Shown piece after piece: positions 48,791 through 57,101 of a DNA stretch of 64,000 bases; within the stretch, counting starts at the first letter, position 1, and every line of letters starts with the position of its first letter. Source of the stretch: Alteripontixanthobacter maritimus (GTDB lineage Bacteria; Pseudomonadota; Alphaproteobacteria; Sphingomonadales; Sphingomonadaceae). The notes beneath the pieces are model-generated. The model did not search any database, had not been told where the DNA came from, and saw only the letters and a list, made by a program, of their open reading frames with translations. The stretch is from the NCBI RefSeq assembly GCF_003340475.1, contig NZ_QBKA01000002.1, forward strand, positions 691,501 through 755,500, in the 5' to 3' direction. Position numbers and translations under genes: made by a program.

Positions 48791-50233
48791 ATGACCGAAC
48801 TTCGCCTTTTCAACAGCCTTACCCGTAGCATCGAACCGTTCGTGCCGGTTCATCCGGGCGAGGCGCGGGTCTATAGCTGCGGTCCCACGGTCTATAATTA
48901 CCCGCATATCGGCAATATGCGCGCATATGTTTTCGCTGATGTATTGGGCCGCACGCTTAGTTGGGCGGGGTATCGCCTGACCCACGTGATCAACATCACC
49001 GATGTCGGGCACCTGACTGACGATGCCGATGCGGGCGAGGACAAGCTGGAGAAGATGGCGGCGGAAAAGTCGCGCGATATCTGGGACATCGCGCGTTATT
49101 ATACGCAGGCCTATTGGGACGATGTTACAGCGCTCAATATTCGCCAGCCCGCGCATTGGTCGGTCGCCACCGACTATGTCGACCAGATGATCGAATGGGC
49201 CAGCAAAATCGCGCCTGAACATTGTTACGAACTGGAAGGCGGGCTGTATTTCGATACGTCGACCGTGCCGGATTACGGGCGGCTGGCGCGCGCTGTCACA
49301 CAGGATGACGATGCCGAGCACGGCCGTATCGCGCCGGTCGACGGGAAGCGGAATGCGGCCGATTTCGCTATCTGGCGCAAGACCCCTGCAGGCGAAACGC
49401 GGCAGATGGAATGGGTTTCGCCGTGGGGCAGAGGCGCACCCGGATGGCATCTGGAATGCTCCGTCATGGGCGAGAAGCTGCTTGGCTTCCCATTCGATAT
49501 CCATACTGGCGGCATCGATCATCGCGAAATCCACCACCCTAACGAGATCGCGCAGAACCAGGCGTTCTGCGGCGGCTCGGGCAGTGGCGCGAATATCTGG
49601 ATGCACAACAATTTTCTTGTCGAACGCTCGGGCAAGATGAGCAAGTCCAGCGGCGAGTTCCTACGGCTGAAGCTGTTGCGCGATCGCGGCTACCATCCGC
49701 TGGCCTACCGCATGATGTGCCTACAGGCGCATTATCGCAGCGAGCTGGAATTCAGCTGGGAGGGTCTGGGGGCAGCGTCGACCCGGCTGAAGCGGATCGT
49801 CCTGGCAACGGAGCGTCTGGCCGACGCGGAAACTGGCGATGCAGGCCATCCCAAATTTACAGATATCCGCGCGCGCTTTGCCGCAGCAATGGCGGACGAT
49901 CTGAACACGCCAGTTGCGCTGGTTGCCTTGGAAGAGGCGCTGGCGGTCAAGAAGATCGATGCCGGCGCAAAGCGTGCTGTCGTCGAGGAGATGGATGCAG
50001 TGCTTGGGCTTGGCCTCTTGTCGATCGTCCGCGCCGACCTGCGTGTTACTCCCGCCAACGCTCAAGTCACCGAAGCAGAAATCGAGGCAGCGCTGAACCG
50101 CCGCAAAGAAGCGCGCGCGGCTAAGGATTTTGCCATTTCCGATGCTTTGCGCGACGAACTGGCAGCGAAGGGGGTGGAGGTCATGGACGGCGATCCGCTG
50201 GGCTGGGACTGGAAACTGGGAGATGCATCGTGA
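48791..50233 (+). CDS. cysS: Cysteine--tRNA ligase
   Basis: A 480-residue class I synthetase charging tRNA-Cys. It has the HIGH-type PHIGNMRAYVFADVLG, zinc ligands around CGPTVYNY, WHLECSVMG and GGIDHREIHHPNE, and the KMSKS loop KMSKSSGEFLRLK. Length and domains are complete. The stop overlaps the next gene's GTG by four bases. Confidence 0.98.
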   Translation: MTELRLFNSLTRSIEPFVPVHPGEARVYSCGPTVYNYPHIGNMRAYVFADVLGRTLSWAGYRLTHVINITDVGHLTDDADAGEDKLEKMAAEKSRDIWDIARYYTQAYWDDVTALNIRQPAHWSVATDYVDQMIEWASKIAPEHCYELEGGLYFDTSTVPDYGRLARAVTQDDDAEHGRIAPVDGKRNAADFAIWRKTPAGETRQMEWVSPWGRGAPGWHLECSVMGEKLLGFPFDIHTGGIDHREIHHPNEIAQNQAFCGGSGSGANIWMHNNFLVERSGKMSKSSGEFLRLKLLRDRGYHPLAYRMMCLQAHYRSELEFSWEGLGAASTRLKRIVLATERLADAETGDAGHPKFTDIRARFAAAMADDLNTPVALVALEEALAVKKIDAGAKRAVVEEMDAVLGLGLLSIVRADLRVTPANAQVTEAEIEAALNRRKEARAAKDFAISDALRDELAAKGVEVMDGDPLGWDWKLGDAS

Positions 50234-51168
50234 CCAAGGCCGTATTGTCCGCCCTCATCCGTCCGCTGGTGGAACCGCGCCTGCCGGATTGGGTCGAACC
50301 GATCTGGTTCTCGACCGGTGAGGAGGCTGCGGAATTGGCCTCGCAAGCCGAGATCGGTTGGTTCGATCTTTACGATCACGGGCAAATGGCAGACGTCGCC
50401 CGGGCGGCAACCAATCTTAAGTGGCTGAATTCCATCTATGCCGGGCTTGATTTTCTGCCGCTAGATCTGTTGGCGGAACGCGATGTCGTGATTACGAACG
50501 GCACCGGCATTAACGCCATCACCATTGCCGAATATGTCGTAATGGGAATGCTGAATATCGCGAAGGGCTACCGGGACGTTGTGCGCGCGCAGGAACGGCG
50601 CGAATGGCTGACCGATAGCCCAGGCAAGCGCGAGCTTTACGGTAGCAGAGCGTTGTTGCTTGGCTATGGCGCGATCGGAAAGCTGATCGAGGAACGGCTG
50701 ATACCGTTCGGCGTGGAGGTTACGGTCGTGCGCCGTACACCGGGCGAAAACACGTTGGCACCGGATGAATGGCAAGCGCGGCTGGGTGAGTTCGATTGGG
50801 CCATCCTGGCCGTTCCCGCGACACCCGAAACCGATGGGATGATCGGCGCGGCAGAGCTTGGCGCAATGAAGAGCGATGCTGTGCTGGTAAACATAGCGCG
50901 AGGCGCGGTGGTCGATCAGGACGCCCTGTTGACCGCCCTAAAATCGCAATCGATCGGCGGTGCGTTTCTCGATGTGACCAGCCCTGAACCCCTGCCTGCC
51001 GACCATCCGTTATGGGATCAGGACACGGCCCATATCTCGATGCATCTTTCGGGCCGTGCGCAGACCAAAATGTTTCAGCGGAGCGCCGACCGCTTTATCG
51101 AAAATCTCGGACGTTGGCGCCGTGGGGAGGCAGTTGTCCCGCAAATGAACCTCGCGCTGGGATATTAG
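50230..51168 (+). CDS. D-isomer-specific 2-hydroxyacid dehydrogenase
   Basis: A 312-residue NAD(P)-dependent dehydrogenase with the dinucleotide fold LLGYGAIGKLIEERL, the catalytic arginine in VLVNIARGAVVDQDALL and a histidine near AHISMHLSG. The substrate loop is not diagnostic; related enzymes reduce glyoxylate, hydroxypyruvate or pyruvate. The start is a GTG at 50230, coupled to cysS by GTGA. Confidence 0.88.
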   Translation: MTKAVLSALIRPLVEPRLPDWVEPIWFSTGEEAAELASQAEIGWFDLYDHGQMADVARAATNLKWLNSIYAGLDFLPLDLLAERDVVITNGTGINAITIAEYVVMGMLNIAKGYRDVVRAQERREWLTDSPGKRELYGSRALLLGYGAIGKLIEERLIPFGVEVTVVRRTPGENTLAPDEWQARLGEFDWAILAVPATPETDGMIGAAELGAMKSDAVLVNIARGAVVDQDALLTALKSQSIGGAFLDVTSPEPLPADHPLWDQDTAHISMHLSGRAQTKMFQRSADRFIENLGRWRRGEAVVPQMNLALGY

Positions 51169-51196
51169 CATAGGGTTCAAGCGCGGGGTTACCAGG

Positions 51197-51610
51197 TCAG
51201 GCGTCTTCAAGCATCAGGATCTCGCATTCGACCAGCATGCGCGGTTCAGGCAGTAGCGTATTTTCCACTCCGGTGATTTCGGCATCGGCAACGAGCTGTC
51301 CGGGAATGGTGAATTCGTGTTCCGACAGTTCGGCAACGAGATGCTCTCCTGCCGCCACCGCCTCGGCACCATCGAAGGCCATGCGGATTGTGTGACGTGT
51401 TCCGGAAAAGGTGATGCTGGACCAGCCGCGTGTGTTGTGATGTTGCACCTCGCCATGGCCGCTGGACAAAGCCAGCAGCGCTGCCCGCAGCCGATCCGCA
51501 GGTGTCCGGCGGGCGCGTCGTCGCGGCGCTGTTGGCGCTTCGGCAGGCTCGTCGAAGGGGCGGGCGGGTGTGCGTTCTCCATCCGGCACCGATTTCAGTT
51601 CAAGCAACAT
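51197..51610 (-). CDS. Conserved protein of unknown function, second gene of the Cro-like operon
   Basis: A 137-residue protein: a basic, proline-rich N-terminus (RRRARRTPADRLRAALLAL) followed by an all-beta-looking region (about 50-137) with GWSSITFSGTRHTIRMAFDG and LSEHEFTIPGQLVADAEITG. No known domain is recognised. Its ATG lies 11 bases inside the end of the Cro-like gene, so the two are coupled. The location implies it is controlled by the neighbouring switch. Confidence 0.7.
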   Translation of the reverse strand: MLLELKSVPDGERTPARPFDEPAEAPTAPRRRARRTPADRLRAALLALSSGHGEVQHHNTRGWSSITFSGTRHTIRMAFDGAEAVAAGEHLVAELSEHEFTIPGQLVADAEITGVENTLLPEPRMLVECEILMLEDA

Positions 51611-51788
51611 GGGACGTCTCCTGAAAGGATTGCATGAACGACCTCACGCGCGCTTCGGTATGGGGGCGCGGAATGCGGCCATTCCGAAGATCGAGGACAA
51701 AGCGCGGATCGTGCGCGGCCAACCGGCCGAATTTTGTAGCGGGCATTTCCTGTTCGCGAAGGAACTTTTCGATGGAGCGGATCAGCAT
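51600..51788 (-). CDS. 62-residue Cro-like helix-turn-helix protein
   Basis: The sequence MLIRSIEKFLREQEMPATKF and then GRLAAHDPRFVLDLRNGRIP fits a compact XRE/Cro HTH: helix, turn at the ATKFGRLA step, and a recognition segment DPRFVLDLRNGR. The C-terminus is RVRSFMQSFQETSHVA. The ATG at 51786-51788 has an AGGGA site 5 bases upstream, buried in a hairpin. It diverges from an S24 repressor with a shared operator, the same relation as cro and cI. Assignment as Cro-like is inference from size, fold and position. Confidence 0.7.
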   Translation of the reverse strand: MLIRSIEKFLREQEMPATKFGRLAAHDPRFVLDLRNGRIPRPHTEARVRSFMQSFQETSHVA

Positions 51789-51793
51789 GGCTT

Positions 51794-51830
51794 TCCCTGA
51801 CTTCGGGCCCGAATGCTTCCTAGTCAGGGA
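51794..51830 (-). promoter_or_regulatory. Hairpin that sequesters the ribosome site of the Cro-like gene
   Basis: On the transcribed strand TCCCTGACT (51830-51822) pairs perfectly with AGTCAGGGA (51802-51794) around a 19-base loop that itself contains TCGGGCCCGA. The right arm includes the AGGGA Shine-Dalgarno, five bases before the ATG. The loop end also carries a TAGGAA half-site (51822-51817). Confidence 0.65.
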
Positions 51831-51892
51831 GCCCTTCGAGCGGCGAATCGCACAACCGACTCGCCTTCTGTTCCCCATTCGTTCCAGCCCAA

Positions 51893-51931
51893 TTCCTACT
51901 TGTCTAGGAAAAATCCTATGCTAAGTAGGAA
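51893..51931. promoter_or_regulatory. Cluster of four TTCCTA/TAGGAA half-sites, candidate S24 repressor operator
   Basis: TTCCTA (51893-51898), TAGGAA (51905-51910), ATCCTA (51913-51918) and TAGGAA (51926-51931) alternate in orientation. Sites 1+2 form an inverted repeat with a 6-base spacer, sites 3+4 one with a 7-base spacer, and the two TAGGAA copies are 21 bases apart, two helical turns. The last one ends two bases before the S24 start codon. Confidence 0.7.
51900..51927 (+). promoter_or_regulatory. Candidate promoter of the S24 repressor gene, embedded in the operator
   Basis: TTGTCT (51900-51905) and TAAGTA (51922-51927) have a 16-bp spacer. A start site about 7 bases after the -10 would fall on the A of the ATG at 51934, giving a leaderless message, as for lambda cI from PRM. 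Alternatively AGGA just upstream serves as ribosome site on a longer transcript. Confidence 0.45.
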
Positions 51932-51933
51932 AT

Positions 51934-52632
51934 ATGAAAGATATATCCTCAGCTGAACGATTGGTACGTGAACGCCTTGTCGGGGCTGCGAAGGCGCAGG
52001 GCGTGAGCATGGCGCAGCTTTCCAAGTTCATCGGCCGCAATGCCGCGTATCTCCATCAGTTCGTATCACGGTTCAGCCCGCGCCGGCTGGAAGAGCGCGA
52101 CAGGTTGAAGATCGCAGAATTCCTCGGCGTTCCGGAAAGCGAATTGCGGGCGGGGGAGGGCTACCGCAAACCGCGCTTTGCAGATGGGGCGGCCGATTCG
52201 CAGGTAATTTCGCAGTTGAAAAACGGCGTGCGCTGGATCGATGTTCCGCGCCTGCCTCTGGGCGCGTCCGCCGGGCCGGGCGCATTGGGGGCAGAGGAAA
52301 TTTCCTTCGACAGCTTCCGATTTTCCGAACGGTGGGTACGGGAAATGGGACTGGAACATGCTGAACTGACCGCGATTCGTGTGGAAGGCGATTCGATGGA
52401 GCCCGTGCTGCGCAGCGGCGACGAGATACTCGTCGATCGGGCCAATCGATCCGGCCGTGACGGTATCCATGTGGTGCGGCTGGACGATGCGCTTCATGTC
52501 AAACGCCTCGCCCCGGCGCGCCCGGGGCGGATCGCGCTTATCAGCGCAAACGAGGCCTATCCCCCGGTCGAGGTTGGGGCAGACGAGCTGGACATCGTGG
52601 GCCGCGTGGTCTGGAAGGGCGGACGGCTATGA
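51934..52632 (+). CDS. S24-family (LexA/CI-like) repressor with XRE helix-turn-helix
   Basis: A 232-residue regulator. Residues 8-75 form an HTH (AKAQGVSMAQLSKFIGRNAA, YLHQF...PRRLEERDRLKI). Residues 105-230 are an S24 peptidase domain with Ser154 in IRVEGDSMEPVL and Lys190 in ALHVKRL. An Ala-Gly bond at 113-114 (GASAGPG) lies 40 residues before the serine, close to the cleavage-site spacing of CI (37), so RecA-stimulated self-cleavage is plausible. Divergent from the Cro-like gene, with the operator overlapping its start. It is likely autoregulated and DNA-damage-responsive (inference). Confidence 0.88.
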   Translation: MKDISSAERLVRERLVGAAKAQGVSMAQLSKFIGRNAAYLHQFVSRFSPRRLEERDRLKIAEFLGVPESELRAGEGYRKPRFADGAADSQVISQLKNGVRWIDVPRLPLGASAGPGALGAEEISFDSFRFSERWVREMGLEHAELTAIRVEGDSMEPVLRSGDEILVDRANRSGRDGIHVVRLDDALHVKRLAPARPGRIALISANEAYPPVEVGADELDIVGRVVWKGGRL

Positions 52633-52702
52633 TCAGCCTCGCTGCCAGCTCGGGCGTGCGACCGCCCTTGTCTCACAACGCACGACGCGCCACATCGCTC
52701 GC

Positions 52703-53383
52703 ATGAACGAAACCGCCACTGCCAAACCCGCCCCAAAGATGCGCGCTGCCATCATGCCGGTCACGCCGCTGCAACAGAACTGCTCGCTGATCTGGTGCAC
52801 CGAAACGATGCAGGGCGCGCTGATCGATCCGGGCGGCGATCTGCCAAAGCTGAAGGCCGGTGTTGCCAAGGCCGGGGTGACGCTGGAAAAGATACTTATC
52901 ACTCACGGCCACATCGACCATTGCGGCGAAGCGGGTATTCTCGCCAAAGAGTTGGGCCTTGAGATCGAGGGTCCGCACGAGGAGGACCGGTTCTGGATCG
53001 ACCGGCTTGGCACGGACGGCGCGAAATACGGGATTGCGGGCCAATCGTTCGAGCCTGATCGCTGGTTGGACGACGGTGATACTGTAACGGTGGGCAATCT
53101 GGTGCTCGACGTTGTGCATTGCCCCGGCCACACGCCCGGCCACATCGTGTTCGTGCACAAACCCAGCAAGTTCGCCATTGTCGGGGACGTGCTGTTCCAG
53201 GGCAGCATCGGCCGTACGGATTTCCCGCGCGGCAACCATCAGGACCTGCTCGATTCGATTACGCAGAAACTATGGCCGCTGGGCGGGGACATCACCTTCA
53301 TTCCCGGCCACGGCCCCACCAGCACCTTCGGTCAGGAACGCAAGACCAACGCCTTTGTCAGCGATTACGCGCTGGCGGAGTAA
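52703..53383 (+). CDS. MBL-fold metallo-hydrolase, glyoxalase II-like
   Basis: A 226-residue metallo-beta-lactamase-fold enzyme with the HxHxDH motif THGHIDHCGEA (His68, His70, Asp72, His73), DVVHCPGHTPGHIVFVH, GDVLFQGSIGRTDFP and a terminal histidine in FIPGHGPTSTFGQE. It resembles YcbL-type glyoxalase II, which hydrolyses thioesters such as lactoylglutathione. The ATG at 52703 starts the family. The 70-base gap after the S24 gene holds nothing visible. Confidence 0.88.
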   Translation: MNETATAKPAPKMRAAIMPVTPLQQNCSLIWCTETMQGALIDPGGDLPKLKAGVAKAGVTLEKILITHGHIDHCGEAGILAKELGLEIEGPHEEDRFWIDRLGTDGAKYGIAGQSFEPDRWLDDGDTVTVGNLVLDVVHCPGHTPGHIVFVHKPSKFAIVGDVLFQGSIGRTDFPRGNHQDLLDSITQKLWPLGGDITFIPGHGPTSTFGQERKTNAFVSDYALAE

Positions 53384-53400
53384 CGTCTGTAACGGCGCGA

Positions 53401-53805
53401 TCAAATTACCCGGGCCGCTATCAGCGCGGCTGCAATCGCCAACCCCAGCGTGATAAGCATGCTTGTCAGCGTGCCGACCATCCGGCCGACTGCCAGCGGT
53501 CCGGTGCCATCCATGCCGACCCCATGCGCCACGCGGCCCAGCATATAGACACCGCCAACGACGTTCAGCCACAATCCGCCCCGTCCCGACAATTCGATCA
53601 ACGCAATCAGGATCAAGACGAAGGATGTGTATTCGACAAAATTGAGTTGCGCGCGCATCCGGCGCTCCACTGCTTCGTTCCCGCCATGACCCACGCTGAC
53701 CTTGTAGGCGCGGCGCACGGCACCGATCCGCACCGCCAGCCAGATGTTGATGATGGCGGCGGCAGAAGCCATTGCCAATGTGGTGGATAGGGTGATGATC
53801 GGCAT
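53401..53805 (-). CDS. MAPEG-family membrane protein
   Basis: A 134-residue protein with four transmembrane helices and the MAPEG motifs VSVGHGGNEAVERRMRAQLN and FVEYTSFVLILIALIE. Eukaryotic relatives are glutathione transferases or FLAP; the bacterial role is unclear but probably concerns glutathione-dependent detoxification. The ATG at 53803-53805 leaves a 237-bp divergent gap holding the rpmF promoter. Confidence 0.88.
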   Translation of the reverse strand: MPIITLSTTLAMASAAAIINIWLAVRIGAVRRAYKVSVGHGGNEAVERRMRAQLNFVEYTSFVLILIALIELSGRGGLWLNVVGGVYMLGRVAHGVGMDGTGPLAVGRMVGTLTSMLITLGLAIAAALIAARVI

Positions 53806-53876
53806 GGTATTGGCCCCTGTCTGGCAGTCTCGATTTGAACGCGGCCGCATTCGCGCTTTCCCTAACGCCGCAGCGC

Positions 53877-53904
53877 TTGCAACGCACAGCTTTTCCGCTA
53901 TAGC
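53877..53904 (+). promoter_or_regulatory. Promoter of rpmF-plsX-fabH
   Basis: TTGCAA (53877-53882), 16 bp, TATAGC (53899-53904), a good alphaproteobacterial housekeeping pattern. The long leader to rpmF contains a TGGCGC/GCGCCA hairpin (53941-53960), which could be a ribosomal-protein-type leader. Confidence 0.5.
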
Positions 53905-54042
53905 GCCCGCTTTCCCGCCACGGGTAAGGATCAAACCAGTTGGCGCGCCCTTGTGCGCCAGCCGGCCTTGCCTTACGGCGGACCGCTAACGGCGCCATCA
54001 GGCGACCCATCATATTCAAGTATTCCAGGAACAGGTGCCGCC

Positions 54043-54222
54043 ATGGCTGTCCCCAAAAGAAAAGTTTCGCCCCATCGTCGTGGCAATCGCCGCTCGCACG
54101 ATTCGTTGAAAGTGGAAGCGCATCACGAATGCGACAATTGCGGTGAGCTGAAGCGTCCGCACAATCTTTGTTCGCATTGCGGCTTTTACAACGGCCGCGA
54201 GATCGTTGCCGTCGGCGTTTAA
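54043..54222 (+). CDS. rpmF: 50S ribosomal protein L32
   Basis: A 59-residue L32 beginning [20 protein letters not shown], with two zinc-type pairs in [20 protein letters not shown]. It leads the lipid and nucleoid operon. Confidence 0.97.
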   Translation: MAVPKRKVSPHRRGNRRSHDSLKVEAHHECDNCGELKRPHNLCSHCGFYNGREIVAVGV

Positions 54223-54252
54223 GCCGATCGTAATTAACGACAGGAGAGCGCA

Positions 54253-55311
54253 ATGAGTCTGCCGCGTATCGCAATCGATGCGATGGGCGGCGATGAAGGC
54301 GTGCGCGTGATGATCGACGGCGCAGCTCAGGCTCGCCGTGATCACGACCGTTTCAAGTTCCTGCTGGTGGGCGATCAGGCCCGCATCGAAAAAGCATTGG
54401 ATGCGCACCCGAATATGCGCGGGGCGTCCGAAATTTTGCACTGCGAAGATGTGGTGGCGGGCGATGAGAAGCCCAGTCGGGCTATTCGCCGTGCCAAGAC
54501 GACATCGATGGGTTTGGCAGTCAACGCGGTGAAGCTGGGCGACGCAGGCGCGGCAGTCAGCGCTGGCAATACTGGCGCTCTGATGGCGATGAGCAAGCTG
54601 GCACTGCGCACCATGCCCGGCATCGACCGGCCCGCACTTGCCGCGCTGCTTCCAACGCTTGAAGACCACGACGTCATCATGCTTGACCTTGGCGCAAACA
54701 CTGAATGCGACGCCCGCAATCTGGTGCAGTTCGCCATTATGGGTGCGGCCTATTCCCGCATTGTGGCGGGCAGCGCGGAACCGCGCGTCCGGCTACTGAA
54801 TATCGGTACCGAAGAGCAGAAGGGCACCGATGCGCTGCAAGAAGCCGCGCAACAGCTGCGTGAAGCGACAAATCTTGAAATGCGATTCGATGGTTTTGTC
54901 GAGGCCGACAAGATCAACCGCGGCAATGTCGATGTGGTGGTGACCGACGGGTTTTCCGGCAATATCGCGCTAAAAGCGATCGAGGGTACGGCACGCTTCG
55001 TAACCGATCTGCTCAAGACCGCCTTCAAATCGTCGCTACGGTCGAAAATCGGCTATTCGATTTCGCGTCCGGCAACGGAATTGCTGCGTCACCACCTCGA
55101 TCCGAACAACCACAATGGTGCAGTGTTTCTTGGCCTGAATGGTGTGGTGGTGAAAAGTCACGGCAGCGCCACGGCAGGCGGGGTGGCCAATGCTGTCGCG
55201 GTGACCGCGCGGCTGCTGGAAAACAACATTACCGAACGAATCACGACCGATCTGGCAGAGTTGAACAAGACTGCCGCCGCGTCCGAGGCGCGGATCGGCG
55301 AGGGACAATGA
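54253..55311 (+). CDS. plsX: Phosphate acyltransferase PlsX
   Basis: A 352-residue enzyme that makes acyl-phosphate from acyl-ACP for phospholipid synthesis. It starts [20 protein letters not shown], with [20 protein letters not shown] and [19 protein letters not shown]. It follows rpmF by 30 bases and overlaps fabH by four (ATGA). Confidence 0.97.
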   Translation: MSLPRIAIDAMGGDEGVRVMIDGAAQARRDHDRFKFLLVGDQARIEKALDAHPNMRGASEILHCEDVVAGDEKPSRAIRRAKTTSMGLAVNAVKLGDAGAAVSAGNTGALMAMSKLALRTMPGIDRPALAALLPTLEDHDVIMLDLGANTECDARNLVQFAIMGAAYSRIVAGSAEPRVRLLNIGTEEQKGTDALQEAAQQLREATNLEMRFDGFVEADKINRGNVDVVVTDGFSGNIALKAIEGTARFVTDLLKTAFKSSLRSKIGYSISRPATELLRHHLDPNNHNGAVFLGLNGVVVKSHGSATAGGVANAVAVTARLLENNITERITTDLAELNKTAAASEARIGEGQ

Positions 55312-56273
55312 AGCGCTCGGTTCTGACCGGCAGCGGTTCCGCCTTGCCGAAACGCGCCGTTAGCAACGCTGAACTCACCAAGACAGTCGATACTACCGAC
55401 GAATGGATTGTCGAGCGCACCGGAATTCGCAACCGCTATATCGCGGAGGACGGTGAAACCACTTCGACGCTTGCGGCCGACGCTGCGCGGGCCGCGTTGG
55501 AGGCGGCCGGTCTGGCGCCGCACGATATCGGCCTCATCATCGTCGCCACCGCCACACCGGACAACACCTTTCCCGCCACCGCGACGCAAGTCCAGCACGC
55601 GCTGGGCTGTAATGGCGGAATCGCGTTCGATGTCGCGGCGGTATGTTCGGGCTTCCTTTACGCGCTCGCCACAGCGGACTCATTGCTAGCCAACGGCATG
55701 GCGGAAAAGGCGCTCGTGATCGGCTCGGAAACCTTCAGCCGGATCCTCGATTGGGAAGACCGCACAACCTGCGTACTGTTTGGCGACGGGGCCGGCGCGG
55801 TGGTGCTGGAGCGGCGAGACGTGGCCGAAGACGGACCGGGGATCCTTGCCAGCAAGTTGCACGCTGACGGCGCACATTGCGACCTGCTTTATGTCGATGG
55901 CGGGCCCTCGACTACGCAGACTGTGGGCAAGTTGCGCATGAAGGGCCGCGAGGTTTTCCGCCATGCAGTGGTCAATCTGGCGGAAGTCCTTGGAGAAACT
56001 ATGGAAAAGGCTGGACTCGAACCATCCAGCATCGACTGGATCGTGCCTCACCAGGCCAACCGCCGCATCCTCGACGCGACCGCTCGCAAACTTGGCATTT
56101 CGCCGGACAAGGTGGTGGTAACAGTGGACCAACACGCCAACACGTCAGCAGCATCCGTGCCGTTGGCTTACGATGCGGCGGTTCGCGACGGCCGCATAAA
56201 GCCCGGAGATCTGGTGATGCTGGAAGCGATGGGTGGCGGGTTCACCTGGGGTGCATCACTTTTTCGCGCTTAA
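55308..56273 (+). CDS. fabH: 3-oxoacyl-ACP synthase III (FabH)
   Basis: A 321-residue condensing enzyme that starts fatty acid synthesis from acetyl-CoA and malonyl-ACP. Its catalytic Cys113 is in [11 protein letters not shown]; the His is in [12 protein letters not shown] and the Asn in [14 protein letters not shown]. It is coupled to plsX. Confidence 0.97.
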   Translation: MKRSVLTGSGSALPKRAVSNAELTKTVDTTDEWIVERTGIRNRYIAEDGETTSTLAADAARAALEAAGLAPHDIGLIIVATATPDNTFPATATQVQHALGCNGGIAFDVAAVCSGFLYALATADSLLANGMAEKALVIGSETFSRILDWEDRTTCVLFGDGAGAVVLERRDVAEDGPGILASKLHADGAHCDLLYVDGGPSTTQTVGKLRMKGREVFRHAVVNLAEVLGETMEKAGLEPSSIDWIVPHQANRRILDATARKLGISPDKVVVTVDQHANTSAASVPLAYDAAVRDGRIKPGDLVMLEAMGGGFTWGASLFRA

Positions 56274-56316
56274 TATTTATCACGTTCTTGCCGATTGTGT
56301 GCATTTTGGTTATGAA

Positions 56317-56344
56317 TTGAAATGCTTGGGCAGCCTGGTATAAA
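56317..56344 (+). promoter_or_regulatory. Candidate internal promoter for ihfA-merR
   Basis: TTGAAA (56317-56322), 16 bp, TATAAA (56339-56344), 36 bases before the ihfA ATG in the 107-bp gap after fabH. This would let the nucleoid protein be expressed apart from lipid genes. Confidence 0.55.
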
Positions 56345-56380
56345 TACGGGCGTGCCAATCCTGGTGGGAAGGTACGAAGG

Positions 56381-56680
56381 ATGCGATCAGTGGGCACTTT
56401 AACGCGGGCCGATTTGGCCGACACAATCAACCGCAAGGTGGGCCTATCCCGGTCGGAATCGCTCGACATGGTGGAATCCGTACTGGCGCATATGTGCGAG
56501 GCGATGTCGAATGGTGAAAACGTAAAAATTTCCGGCTTCGGCAGCTTCGTCCTGCGCGACAAGCAGGAACGAATGGGGCGCAACCCCAAAACCGGCGTGG
56601 AAGTTGCAATTACCCCGCGCCGCGTCATGACCTTCCGTGCCAGTCAACTGCTGAAAGACCGGATCGCAAAGGGCGGGTGA
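56381..56680 (+). CDS. ihfA: Integration host factor alpha subunit
   Basis: A 99-residue DNA-bending protein of the HU/IHF family with the start [20 protein letters not shown], the core [20 protein letters not shown] and the beta-arm [20 protein letters not shown]. The GGGAAGG site lies 8 bases before the ATG; a GTG at 56390 is an alternative. It bends DNA with IHF-beta. Confidence 0.95.
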   Translation: MRSVGTLTRADLADTINRKVGLSRSESLDMVESVLAHMCEAMSNGENVKISGFGSFVLRDKQERMGRNPKTGVEVAITPRRVMTFRASQLLKDRIAKGG

Positions 56681-57075
56681 TGGCGCAAGACGGTCTCTTC
56701 GACGATGGCAAGGACGAGGCCGCCCTCCGTACTATCGGAGAAGTGTGCAAGGCCCTCGACCTGAAAGCGCATGTGGTCCGGTACTGGGAGCAGCAGTTTC
56801 CCATGCTCGAACCATTGAAGCGCAGCGGCGGGCGGCGCTATTACCGGCCGGCCGATGTTGCGCTGTTACGGACCATCGACCAACTCGTAAACCGGCAGGG
56901 TTACACGCTGAAAGGCGCGGCAAAGGCGTTGCGCGACGGCGAGGTGCAAGATCGCTCTGACGAAGCGCGTAGCGTGCCGGACCGGCAGGTGACTGGCGAT
57001 GATGCATCATTGGCCGAGGTAGTTGCCCAGCTCAAAACCATTCGCGGAAATCTGGCCGCCGCTCTCGAACGCTGA
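56677..57075 (+). CDS. MerR-family transcriptional regulator
   Basis: A 132-residue regulator with an N-terminal winged [23 protein letters not shown] and [22 protein letters not shown]. The short C-terminus lacks metal-binding cysteines. The gene next to ihfA is conserved in alphaproteobacteria. The GTG at 56677 and the ATG at 56680 are both possible and overlap the ihfA stop. Confidence 0.9.
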   Translation: MMAQDGLFDDGKDEAALRTIGEVCKALDLKAHVVRYWEQQFPMLEPLKRSGGRRYYRPADVALLRTIDQLVNRQGYTLKGAAKALRDGEVQDRSDEARSVPDRQVTGDDASLAEVVAQLKTIRGNLAAALER

Positions 57076-57101
57076 GCGCATTACCTTACTAGGAACGCTG
57101 G

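Noticed and set aside
57076-57101. Possible S24 operator copy (TAGGAA) between merR and smc
   Set aside because: A single half-site in a convergent gap, expected by chance.
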